Part shown: in pieces, positions 23,101 to 35,300 of the stretch
Layout: each line of letters begins with the position of its first letter
Numbering within the stretch: position 1 is the first letter of the stretch
Source of the DNA: Cytospora piceicola
Taxonomy: Eukaryota > Ascomycota > Sordariomycetes > Diaporthales > Cytosporaceae
DNA: 64,000 bases
Reading direction: 5' to 3'
NCBI GenBank assembly: GCA_023375675.1
Contig: JALQBC010000037.1
Location: forward strand, 310,001 to 374,000
Made by a program: the position numbers and the translations under genes
The notes under the pieces: model-generated
Seen by the model: only the letters and a program-made list of their open reading frames with translations
What the model was told of the DNA's origin: nothing
Database searches by the model: none

Positions 23101-26100
23101 TGGCATACACTATGTCGGTATATACTCCGATAAGTACCTACCTTAGGCAGTACAAGCCCATAGTCCACGGTACATAGTATATAGAGCCTAATAATTGTTC
23201 AAATGTACCCTCGACATCCATGTCTACGAACCACTCTTTCTCTCTATGAATAGAACAATGGTCTGGCAGTTTGGTTGGTGGCAAAATGGGAATAAATTTT
23301 TGTATGGGAACTGATCTTCTCAGGGATGGATTTTCTCTAGTGGGGTGTATATCATGTATCCTTGGGATGGTCTCCCGAGGGTTTTGTTTGTAATCGACAG
23401 GCCGAACAGACCGGCCTCCATCTGGCATCCATCCGTGATGGTTGTTTGCTTTCTCGCCTCATCTCATCTTCAGTCCTTTCACGCACGAGACCAAGCACCA
23501 CAGTACATGAGATCCCTTTCCAGGTCATTATTGAACGCTCTCACGTGCGGCAAGACGTACAGCAGCTGCGTCAGACCGGGCTCATGGTACACACCTAAGT
23601 AGATCGAGCGAGCGGGTTATGTGCGCCTAACGGCATCGGCTCGTCATTTCGGCACGGGGCAGCAGGGGAAAACGGCGCCGTAGACCGACCGCACAGACCT
23701 TGGAACCGTCCCGCACGCCTGCCCGCCAAAACCAGGGCCAGTCCAGATCAATTGATGTGCCTTTCCACCCTTCCCCTCGGCTGCTTGGCTGGCCCAGGTC
23801 TCCGGAGCCGGCTCCGGCTTTAGAAACCCCTCCCCTCCCCCCACCGTTCCCACCGTTCCCACCGTTCTCCACCCCACCTCCCCCGGCATCTCCGTTTTCA
23901 GACCACGGCGGCATGTGGGACGCCAGATATCCGTGACGGTATTAGTGTAATCCTCTATCGCCCAACAAACATACATGGTACAAACATACATACATACAAA
24001 CAAAGACTCGGGACTACATGTACCGGCTGCCGACTGCCAGCGCGGTCAGAATGGGCAAGATGTGACAGTCGGTTTGGTGTTGTGATCAATTGGATGAACA
24101 TTCCCAACAAATAAAAGAATTACCCAGTACCAGACACACATCAAAAATGCTATGTACCAGTAGCGAGGCTGCAGGGCAAGGGCATTGGGAGGAACATCGT
24201 TACCGGACTGGAAGCCCCGAAATCCAGGATGTGTTTCCAGAACACGTCAGGACTTCATTAAAAAGTCGGTGAGAAGGTGGTTTTTTTTCTTTCTGTTTTG
24301 GTGTGAGTGGGAATGGTGGTGTTGATAACGGGGACAGTTGGCTGGTGGTGGTGTGGGCATTTTCAAATGTTGCATTTTCCATTTTCCATCACCAAGATGA
24401 CGGACAGCAGCAGCAGTGCTTGCATGATTGATACATAAAGTACCTATTTTTGCCCACTGTGTAGGGCTCCATCCCCAGCACCCAGCATACCCTGGCCCTG
24501 CGGGCGTTGCCATGAGTGGGCTGCCATCGCCAGCGAACGACGTGGGGCACGCACACTGGGCCATGTCGTGCAGCAGATGATGCTCCCTCACAGCCAACCA
24601 GAACAGCCCCATGGCTGCGATTTGACGGGGACGGCTTGCAAAACCTGATGCAAACCTGACGCCAAACTGAGAAAAAGAAGCATACTGATGGAGACGGCAT
24701 ACTTTCTCCTGCAGGAGGGTAGAAATTAAAGAAGTGGATGACCCAAAAAACCATAGAGAGAGAGAGAGAGACAGACAGAGATAGAGAGAATTAATCGAAT
24801 TTATCGATGGTTGGCAGAATTCCCAACTGGTTGTTGTACTCAAGTACCTAAGTAAATTCCAACTCGCTGCTGGTGATGACCTCAAAGTCACTTCGAACTT
24901 TCGTTGCTCCCCACAACAAACATATTAACATACCCATCGACCGCATACCTACATATGTACCCATGTGGGCACTCTCGGTGTCACCGCAAATGTAGACAGG
25001 ATGTTTAGGAAAGCGATGAATGTTTGCACCACTGAAACGTCCTCTTTGTCAATCAGCAACGCCCAAATCTCACCATAGTACCGTAATACCTAGGTAGCTA
25101 GCAACCTGGGTAGATATTCGGCGGTCGTGATCCCTGCCTAACCTCAAGACCACCGTTTTCCAGTTTGCAAGCATTGCATCTCCAAATTGGAATACGGTGC
25201 CGAATGCAAGCCACAAAGAAAGATGGAAGCAGGTTGAGTTGTCTCGGTAAGAGCGGTGATATCAATAATATCTACGCACTACCTACTTAGGTATTTATCC
25301 TTACAGCTGGTACTTTTCTTCAACAATACCCGGCTGTGGTTAGGGCACTCGATTTCCTAGCCCGGGATCTGTATGTTCTAGAGTGCCCAGTTTCTGTCTT
25401 TTTGTGTATCTACGTAATGGTCTTCTTTGGTGTTTTTTAAGGTTTTCCGAGAGAAGACGTGATTGATATCCGGGGGAATTGAAAGCGGGGATGCCAGTGA
25501 GTGACGTGAGCCGAGCTTGTCGCAAACAAAAATCCAGGGTCTTCCTCACCCGCCCTGATATCTACACGATATAGATACATACCTAGGTAGATCAATAAGT
25601 ACCTGGCAGGTGCCCATCATTCCGGGGAATCTCGTCATGGCCTCGCATTGATGCTCATTAGAGGACGGGCCGACTGCAGGTTCAAGTGTTGGTTGGCAGC
25701 TACCCTGCCCTGCGTCTGGCATCGTGTCGTGCTTCTGGTTTTATGTTCGGACAGACAGGTTGACGCCTGATGCCAGACTGGCTACCTTGAGGAGGGGGAA
25801 GATAGAGTCACAGCAGCTTACTCGACAAGAACTTTCTCTTCGTCACTGCCCTGCCAGCAGCCACAGCTGCAGCGAAACCATCCATATGCATGCACGGCGG
25901 CCACCTGAAGTCCGGATTCGAGGACGTGTCACCTTTTCAATGTCCGCAGTGTAATTTTTCAATGGTGTAGGTACATAGATCGATACCCCAACGTCGCGGT
26001 AGGTAATCTAATCCTCATATTTGACACACGGCAGCACACATGCAGCAAGCCTTATGTTTGGCCAACCAACCCTCCCGGGGAACAAGCCTCCGATCCGCAT

Positions 26101-29100
26101 TTACGGCCGAGATGAACCCAAAAGGGATCGTCAGCGACCACTGAAACACGACATCTGTAAGAACACACATAATAGTACCACAGTACACAGTATACACACA
26201 CATAAAAACCCCCTCCCCGCGCCCGGGCCGCGGCGGCCGTCAAGATGTCGTGCCTTGGAGATCTTCGACCGTGGGGGTTCCCCCTTTTCATTCCCCGGAC
26301 CTCGGGACTGACTGATCGCCAACTTGGCCGTTGCCGTTGCCGTTGCACGCAGCCGGCCGGCCCTGTCGTAGGTCCTTTTTCTTTCGGCACGAACGCGCAT
26401 GTGAGAACGGGGGCACTATCGAGCTTGGAAACCCGTCTTTATCGCTTACCCTGCCTGACCTTCCTGAAGCTCACCTCCAGCGCCGAGATGAAGCCCCGGG
26501 GTGACTGCCCACGCGCTACCTCAAAAATTGAATTTTGACATGTGAGTCCTGCGGTGTGTATAACAGATTCTCCTATCTCGTGGTATTTCCTTGAACCCCG
26601 ACCGCCGGCCGGCCGGACGATCCCACCACGTAAACACACGTGTATGTATGCATGCATCTCATGACTGCGAAGTATTCCTCAACGGCGTGGATGGGTAAAT
26701 TCAACGCAAACCGCCAGTTGACATGGTTGACATGCACTATAACGCCCGGACCATGAAACAAAAACAAAAACAATCAAGAAAGGGTCTCCCGGCCGACGCA
26801 GCGAACCAACACCCCTGAGATGGAGGAGATTAGCGATATCCACCCACCCCAAGACCTCCCTTCTCCCGGGGTCCTGCGGGCTCTTCTTCCCACAGCATCG
26901 TCAACGGCGGCATGTGCGAGGAACGAGGCGCTGGCCCCCCGCCCATCAACATCACCGTCGTCGTCGTCGTCACCCACAGACGTGGCTCGCCTCTGCATCC
27001 ACCCGCCGTCGTCGTTGTCTCGTCTTGCGACCGGCGGTGTGAGACGAATTGTCAACAATCAATCAATGCCAGGGAGGAACAGCGAGCATTTTGACATGCG
27101 GGACATGGTCCAATCCTCCCGGACCGGCATTCCAAGCTTGGTAGTGGAGACCTTGTCTGTCTTTTTTTAAAACATTTTTTTTTTAAATTCCCAACTGCAT
27201 AGTCCCCATCATCACCACCGGCAGAGATAAGATGCTCCTTCCGGTACTTGATCCAGCTACCTATATACCTTCAGCTACTATGGTATATACATACGTACAA
27301 CAAGGAACAAGGGGGAAGGTGGGGTTGGGGTTTGGGGGGTGGGCTCTTGATTCAGCTGGCGCCCGGAGCCACAAACCACATGGCATTTCGGAATGGAACG
27401 TCGTGTGTGGGAATATATCAATTGGTGGTGCTTGACCCCCACCCCCACCCCCTTCTTCGGGAATGCCCCCCTGTCTGTCTCGAATACTAGGTAGTAAAAT
27501 AAGATGGAAGCATCGCAAAAATACAGTAGCAGAAGCAGTTTGGAAACTTCCTTTTCTGTTACCGTGTAGACGTGAACACCCTGCTGTTTATTGTAGTAGG
27601 TTTCCCCCCACGGCCATGAATGGCAAACTCCATATTCGATATGTAAGTACCTAGGTAGGTATCAATTGACCCACGGATGTAGAGTAAGTACACATGTAAT
27701 AATATTCATCGGAGCCGAGGCTGTCCATTCCACGTCGACACACCCTCTCCAAAAAACATTCTGGAAGGTCGGTGACCGATGTGCCTCTCTGCTTTGAAGC
27801 TCTCGACCCAATTTGGTCCGCGACACGGCCGAACGAAATGAAGGGTGCGTGGGGTTTTCTCGCCTGCGATGGATGCCATCATCTCCAGGTGAGAACCTCC
27901 AAAAAGACAAAAGCCCACTTTTCCCGGTTGTATTGACCGCACCAACACACTAAGTCGGAACCTACACCGTAATGACCGGTGTGTCTCTACACTGCATGGT
28001 GAGAAGGCGCAAAGGTCAACCAACAACCGCGAGATTGCAGTAAATCTCCCACCATCCGGTGTGCCTGTCCTGTCGCATGCCAGTGAGCGTCACCCGTTCG
28101 GGCAGAGTCCGTTGATCCCAAAGACGACTCCCTCGTCCATCCTCGTCGGAATCGGTTTCCTGGTAAGGCAGGAATGGAGCACTTCATCTCTAGTAAACTC
28201 TTTCTCATCCACACCCAGCCGCTGGGTTAGGTGACGATGCCCAGGTGTGCTCCGTCATGTTTATAGTGGGAAGAGAAGGGATCCGATTGACCAGGACCGG
28301 ATCCGGCTCCCCGGGGCCCGGGGGTGGAAACTAGCACACACACTCACACACACAATCACCCCCAAAAATTACCACCCTCGCGATGATGCTGTGAATAGCG
28401 CCGCCCTCGGTCGATGGCCGGCCGTGGTCAGCGGCGCCGAAACAGTTCGCTCCAGACCAGCCCTACTGCATCCCGCGGGGCGGCATTTGATGCATGTCCG
28501 TGGATCCCCCGCCATCAAAACAGGTCATGTCACCGCTGCTTGGTTACTTTCTTGCTTTTTTTGTGCTTTGCTTTGCTTTGCTTCCAGAAAAGTTCAGTCG
28601 ACATGAAGAACGGCAAGACACAGGAACAGTGGAGCAATAAACGGCGGGGCCCCGTTTGGGCTGATGTTTTCTTTTTTTTGTTCCTTTTTCTTTTTCTTTT
28701 TCTTTATTCTCTCTCTCGCCCTTCTCTTCTTCCCTGTCCGGACCTCACCGGAAGGATTGGGATTTCAAGGGTTTGCTGTGCTTATCCGGTCCCCATCTGC
28801 AACGTTGAATCATATCGATCCTTCCCTTCCCGCCCCTCTTCCAACCCACGCTCCCCCCCTGTAAGTACTGACTGTATGTACTGTTTGTAAAGTAATTTTG
28901 GGCGTGTTTTGTATATTCCTTCCTTCCTTCCTTCCTTCCACCAACGGTTGCGTATCTTGAGTAATCCTTCCCGATCAGGACGGTATACCCGACCCCAAGC
29001 CCTTTTTAGGCTCCGTTACTTGGGAGCAGCGAACGCAAACAAATCTCCCCCCGGCTTGTGACCGTCTAGAAGAGTGCACGTCCCTTTCCGTTTCCCCCCC

Positions 29101-30515
29101 CCCTCCCCACCTCTTCCTCCTTATGTACATACATACAAAGAGACAAAAACAAAAAGTCCTCCCCCCGGAGAGCGGAAGATCTACCTGCAGAGTCATCAAT
29201 CACATGCTTTCACATACTCTGCCTGAACTTTTAAAAAAAACACCACCGATCATTTCCACTTCCTCCTTCCGGGTAATTCTCTTCTCGCTCCTCATTACGG
29301 ACCAACAAGGACCCAAGCAGTAAAAAGAATACAAAAACCAAAACGGCGAGTTAATTGTCATGCATGACTTCCCTTTCCGCCTCGCTTTTTTAGGCGGCCC
29401 TTACTACGGCGCTATTATGGGCCCTGGTAGGGTGAAATTTCTTTTTTTTCTCTCCCTCTCTCCCGGCTCTAAATCTCCACGTGGGCACTGGATTTAACTC
29501 TGGGCACTTGCGGCTCCGCGCTCTCGGTTGGTTTGGGTTTGGCCCTTTTTTTTTGTGTTTTTGCTTCTTTGTAACCCGGTAGAAAAAGGGTGGGTACCTC
29601 AGGGAACACTTCCCCGCGGAGGTCTAAGTACCTAGGTAGTTAGTTTCCCTGGGAACATGAAACCAGCCCGTCATTGAGGCTCCCACCAACTCCCGGGGAT
29701 TGGATGTCGTTGTCTCACCGGAATCAGTCATTATACTGGTAATAATGGGCTTCCAGAATTCTTCAGTGCCAACACATGTCACAAGCAACATAGGGAACGG
29801 AGCAATGTTTGTGACGGTTTCACCAGGTTTGATATTTTCTGTCAAGCCAGCTGGCCTCCTTTTGAGAGACGGCTTCCGTGTGGCAAGTGTGCTCATGTAC
29901 TTTTTGTTTCCCCCCCCCCCCCTTTTGTGGAAAATATGGTAAGGTACACACAACACTGTAGTAAATGGGCCATATCATCTTCCATTCATCCCTTGATGAC
30001 TGACTACTGGTTGCCCAGCGTCCGCGGCGTACCGTCACCGTAATAACAAATACATACTTTCTTTTCTTCCTTTCCTTGTCCGCCCTGACCCAATGCCCCC
30101 TCCTTTTTGACCAAACCCTGACTTTGAGGGTATCACGAGAAAATAATGCCATAGCCCTCTACCGTGATCATAAACGGTGAAAGCTGATGCGATTTGAAGA
30201 CCATGGTATCATTAGAAAAGGAAAAGAAAATAACACCACTGATCCGTCTTCTGGCCTTTCCTGATTATCGGCCAGGCGGACCAGCCCAATGAAGTCGGTG
30301 AAAGCATAACGCCGCCAGTCATGCTTCATTGTCGTAAATAAAAAGCAATTCGCTTCGCAATGCTCGTTCGAAAGATTTGTACATAGCACGTTCAAGTGCT
30401 GAAGTAATGGAAGTCCCAGTCTTCCTGTCGTTTTTTGGGTATCACTTTTTGAATGGATATATGCAGATGACGCGGTTTTGGTGTGTGATGTCGTATACGG
30501 AGGTGGTTGGTGGGA
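20133..30515. other. 10.4-kb gene-free stretch
   Basis: No gene that I can support. Frames of 60-230 codons exist but are low-complexity, overlapping and often GTG/TTG-initiated. Contents: upstream region of the acetyltransferase, TACCTAGGTA copies at 25087, 25580, 27648 and 29629, a GT run near 22531-22550, a GA run near 24756-24775, a TTCC run near 28916-28939, and C homopolymers at 29094-29103 and 29910-29922. There is no RIP signature. Confidence 0.5.
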
Positions 30516-32312
30516 TTACCAGCCCTTGGTGTGATATCCACCAAAGGCCTCTCTGGTAAAGTCCTGGTCCCAGCTGCTAGCGTTGACGTCGTCGTAGCAT
30601 TTGTTCATGTGAGGCTGCGGGGGATATTGCTTCAGGTTGGCGACATCGTGCGAGGTGTGACGGCGCTTCAATACTGCATTCGCAGTCGAGGACTTCTGCG
30701 ACCGTTCCCAGAGAAGGTGTCGTCGCAGTGACTCGGGCAGCTCAGTAGACATCATGTTGCGACGGGTTGTCCTCGGAGACATGGCTACAGGTTGACTAAC
30801 GCTGTTCGCCGAGGTCACAATGGGCTGTGCCGATGTGCGAGGCACTTCGTTGATTGATCGCAGTTGAGAGTTACGAGCCGCTCTCTTCATCGTAAGAGGT
30901 GCCTCGTCGGAATCATTGGGGGAGGCCACCATTGGACCATTGTAGGTGACGCGTGCACGCTGGGGGAGGGCTGATGTTGACTGAGAGGCCGCGTTGGCGA
31001 GGATTCCTCGGCGATGGTTCTGCTCCAGAGCCAGAGTGATCAGGGACCGACGCGAGGTCAGGTTCACCTTGGAGTCGACACGCTGGAACAGTGTCTTCTC
31101 GTCAACGCTGTTCTTGCCACTCTCCTCCTCGTTGGAGTCCTCCCACTCATCATCGTCATCCTCGATGGCGCTCTCATCGTAGCTATCGTCGTCGTCATCG
31201 TCAATGATAGCAGATGTGGATGTGGATGGGATGGTTGTGGTAAGGTTGTTGGCAAATGAAGTCTGCTTCTTGTGTGCCGTCAACAATGCGCTACGCGGGG
31301 AAGCCAGCGCGCTCCTGAGGGATCCCTCCTCCTCGGACGAGCCTCCAATTTGGAACATCCTCTTCTTCGGAGCCGGGGGCGCGAGGTTGTGTCGGGACTC
31401 TTCGAAGCTGTGTCCGTGATCGCTGTAGGACTCCTCCGAGGAGCCTCCCAGAACAAACTTGGCCCGGGACTTCTTAGACTCCACGGGCTTTGCTGCTGGA
31501 GAAGACTTCGGAGCGGGGATCTCGGAGTTTGTCTTAGGTGAGAAGAATCCTGATTGAGGGCGGAAGGAAGGCGAGAAGCCACGGACGACAGTAGTTGTCT
31601 TGATAGTGGGGATGTCCAGGTAAGAACCAGGTGGCGAGCACTCTGACCTGCCATCTGAGTCCTTGCTAGGCGATTCGGTAGTAGTTGAACCGGACCGCGT
31701 AAGTTCTGCTGGAGGGATGACCAGAGCCTTCTCTGGCTCGGGTGGCGACATGAAGGCGGGAATCTCGGGGAGCGGTGCAGACAGGGACTCCTTCTGCTCT
31801 ACAATGGAGCAGACCATCTTCTCGAGGTTCTCGGAAGAGATGTGGCGTTCGCGCCTGCCTCCGTTGCTGGTGCTAGAGCCTTGTCGCCGTATCACAGGTC
31901 GGACGAGGTCGACTGAACTGGAATCGGAAGAGAACTCGACGGCCTCCTCGTTCTCGACGGAGTCAACACTTGCAGAAAGTTGCGGCACGTCGTCTGTGGA
32001 GGACTTGCGTGCTGGTCGTTGGATCGCCCGGGGTAGTGAAGTGGCTGTGGTCGAGGTGTGCTCGTTGGGGACTTCTTCCATCATCAGTCTCCAGATGAGG
32101 TTTTCTAACCGCCTGCCTTGTGGCAGAGCATCTGCGCATCTAGAGAGCACTACATCATTGTTAGGATTTTGCGCCCACTGGGACAAGACTGAGTTCAAGG
32201 CGGAGCACTCACTGCACCAGAGGTTGAAGAGGTTCTGGGGGTTCGAGGTGTCGACCTGGTGCACAATGTTGGCGTCGACCTGCAGAACAGGTGCGCTAAG
32301 CGTTGAAGGCAT
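30516..32312 (-). CDS. AreA-GATA-like (DUF1752) / DUF3295 regulatory protein
   Basis: Codes for 598 residues in one exon from ATG 32312. Residues ~28-80 form the DUF1752 (AreA GATA-like) segment, with LFNLWCSECSALNSVL and the signature GRRLENLIWRLM; a related segment opens the nitrogen regulator AreA. The rest matches the DUF3295 pattern: repeated FVLGGSSEES and FQIGGSSEEE motifs, a central acidic tract (DDDDDDSYDESAIEDDDDEWED), and the conserved end ELPESLRRHLLWERSQKS through TANAVLKRRHTSHDVANLKQYP to YHTKGW. Most of the protein is Ser/Thr/Pro-rich and probably disordered and phosphorylated. No GATA zinc finger or other DNA-binding domain is present, so it is more likely a signalling or co-regulatory protein in nutrient response than a transcription factor. 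The exact role is not known. It is the only gene in a ~33-kb interval. Confidence 0.88.
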   Translation of the reverse strand: MPSTLSAPVLQVDANIVHQVDTSNPQNLFNLWCSECSALNSVLSQWAQNPNNDVVLSRCADALPQGRRLENLIWRLMMEEVPNEHTSTTATSLPRAIQRPARKSSTDDVPQLSASVDSVENEEAVEFSSDSSSVDLVRPVIRRQGSSTSNGGRRERHISSENLEKMVCSIVEQKESLSAPLPEIPAFMSPPEPEKALVIPPAELTRSGSTTTESPSKDSDGRSECSPPGSYLDIPTIKTTTVVRGFSPSFRPQSGFFSPKTNSEIPAPKSSPAAKPVESKKSRAKFVLGGSSEESYSDHGHSFEESRHNLAPPAPKKRMFQIGGSSEEEGSLRSALASPRSALLTAHKKQTSFANNLTTTIPSTSTSAIIDDDDDDSYDESAIEDDDDEWEDSNEEESGKNSVDEKTLFQRVDSKVNLTSRRSLITLALEQNHRRGILANAASQSTSALPQRARVTYNGPMVASPNDSDEAPLTMKRAARNSQLRSINEVPRTSAQPIVTSANSVSQPVAMSPRTTRRNMMSTELPESLRRHLLWERSQKSSTANAVLKRRHTSHDVANLKQYPPQPHMNKCYDDVNASSWDQDFTREAFGGYHTKGW

Positions 32313-35300
32313 GGTGTGGTGAAGTTGGTATGCTCGAAGGGTCGAGCAGAAGCTGAAGGTCGGTCAGGTCTTTGGTGTTTCGGGGTAGCTCGCGACAGGA
32401 TCGCGTAGGGTGACGGGGTTTCCAATTTGTGGGAATCGAAGTCGTAAACGAGGTTCGAGTCGTCACCGAGAGTGAAATCGTATTCGGCAGGGAAATTGAC
32501 GTCGTGGGCGGTGTTGGTTTCCGGTGAAGCTTCTTTTGCAGGTTGAATGTTGGTGACGTTAAAATGCGCAATGACGCTGGTAGGTCACAGTTTTGGTGAT
32601 AGCGGGTATTGATGGGTGGTGTGGGAAGAGGTAAGTCGATGCCGAATGGGTCTGAACAGATACTTTCAGAGGAAGTATGAGGGTGGTCGATGATTGTTCT
32701 TGGGAAGACCGACTGTTATAGATGTCTGTCGGGTGGAAGTGAGGTTATATTTGTTGTTCAATGTTGTTACTGTTGTAGGAGAAAGAAGAGGACGGAATGG
32801 AGGACAGTGGGGGAGGAGAGGGAGACGGGATGTAGATGTAATTAATGTCGTCGTGGTTGGGCAGAGGGCATGTACCTCGACTTAGAAAATGGTGGGGGAC
32901 GGTACTTCCCAATAGTATTTTGCCGGTATTGTGCCTGGGAATTTGAGCGAGAGGCACCTGGGCCCTCTTTGCTGGGCAGCTGTTCCAGTGGGGATCGGAA
33001 GAGGGGGCCTCGGGGGGGAGGGTACCCTGCTGACCAGGGCTGCCAGGCCAGGGCCTTGGATCAATGTGGGCGCGGGATGGACCTCGGGAGACTTGTGCGG
33101 TGAGCGAGCGCACCTGGGCCTGCTGGACTCTGAAAACGTCCCTGGGCCAGGCCCTGACAACTCCGCTTGGTTCAAAGGTACCTGGGTACCTAGGTACATG
33201 GTACGAAGTACGTTGGATCGATACGTACCGGCAATTGTACTCACCTGGGCAGGTACTCCCGCCAACGGTACGTATCTCAGCCATCCCAGAGTGGGGCCTG
33301 GGGCATGCCTGGATACCTAGGTATCTGGATAGGTACGTATCTACCTGGGTACTTAGTAGGTATCCCCCCCCTCCAATGAGCGGATACAACAACAAAAGAG
33401 CCGGGATTCCAAGAAAAGAGACTCACCCTCCATCACATCGTGTACATCTTTCCCATTGATGAGGATGTGTTGCTCAGGCACAAACACGACGGTGCAATTG
33501 AGAGTGGTAATGTACACGTAGACTAAACTTCCGACTGTTTTTTTCTTCTCCCGTGTCAATGGCTCGGTTTCCCCCTTGAGACGGGCGTGGCAAGTCCCTT
33601 CGCTGCTCGCTCCGCCATCACGAAATTCCCTACCAGCTTACCAACGACCGTACTAACCTAACCACAAGACCCATCAAACTGTCGCCGGTTGACGCGGTTT
33701 GATGATGACCAGGACTCGCTGTTGTAGCAACTGCTGTTTCCTTGCTGCCTTCTTGTCCCCACGTCCCTCCACTCTCAGTACGCCCTCTTGTCTACATACA
33801 TCCATGGATACCAATGAGGCCCAGAACGAACATGTATACAAATAAAATAGAAAATTGTACTCCATTAGGCTTTGATCAGGGGGTTGGCAGAGATGTCCTC
33901 AAAATGGGCTTCGAATTGCCTAGACGGGCCGATGAGTGAAGGCGCTGTTCCTAATGGGACAGTATCAAGCGGCCCTTGCATTGAAAGAGGCAGTGTCCCT
34001 AAGCCCTGTTTAGGCAAGCCTGCAAGTTTGGCTAATACATCTTGAGTAATATCGTGGCCACCCTGGGGGTTTGCGCGCCCACTACTCATCACATGATGGA
34101 TCTCCAAACACCTGTCACACATTTCCTAAACAGGCTAAGTCCTGATTTGAGATATTACTATAAAGAGAATGGCCGCGATTCTAGGCCCGTCGGCTCGACT
34201 GCCATGTACCTAGGTAGCGTAAACGCCCTTTCCAGAGAGCGGCCATGTTCCGACCAGCAAAGCAAACGGGACAAAACGGAACCGCGTGTGTGTGTGTGCC
34301 CACCGTTCTTCTGCTTCTTCTTCTTCTTCCCCAGAAACGGTCCCACGTCCCAATCGAGTCAGCCCTGGTTGAACTGACCGTCCCGTGACAGCAGCCTCAC
34401 CTGGGGGGGAATTCCAAGGCCTGTTCCCCGACAAGTTGTTCTGCTGTGTCACGATGGTCACGTCCTCGATGAAAGCGTCAAGGGATCTGCGCGCGGATAC
34501 ATGATCAAGAGGCAATGTTGTTCGTCCAATTTCGCGCCCATCACATCAAAACTTCTGTGCATCACGGGGCACCAGAAAAGACAGCGCATCGACATGTTTT
34601 CCGCCAGACGACCAGACCAAATATTGAACTAGGTAGTCTGATGAGGATGTTAGTTTGGACTTGATTAAGGCATCCATCTAGCCACCCCATCAGATGGTTC
34701 TTTGCGATATTGACAAGCAGCAGAAGCACAATCTGCCTTAGATTTATTTTACCTACCTAGTCTGCTACTGTGTACCTTCAAGGATGGATACCTTTTTTCT
34801 CCTAGCATTTCTTGCCAAACGGCCTGGCAGGATTGGTCCATTTGCGCACCAATCGCATTACATGTCACAGCCTGGGCATGTTCATTGACTGAACGGCACA
34901 CGGGCGGGCGGGCGGACTGAGGTGAAGCCGATGAGGTCAATGTTTGTCGCAAATGAATCCACATTCTGGACGAGTCATCAAACGAACCCATTGACAGCGA
35001 CAACGCGGGGCTGACGAGCCCAGATAGATATTATTGACGTTATAATCTCGACTGGCTCAGGTGGAATGGCCCTGATCTGTCCAAACAGACGGGCTGGAAT
35101 TCTTGCCCAGGTGCCCCATAGGGCCCAGGTTGACCTCGTGATACCTTTAAGTCCCCGCTTAGCATATCTCGCATCGCAGATATGGCCCGGACTGCCGCGG
35201 ACTGATAGTCGTCTTTATCTACCCAGGCTGCCAGGTATAGGTATATCATAGCTATGCTATTGAAACCATGGCGATCAGTGCACTCTCGCAAGTTTGGGAG

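Noticed and set aside
31663..32322. 219-codon plus-strand frame opposite the DUF3295 gene
   Set aside because: Antisense shadow. The minus-strand protein has the conserved AreA-GATA-like and DUF3295 motifs.
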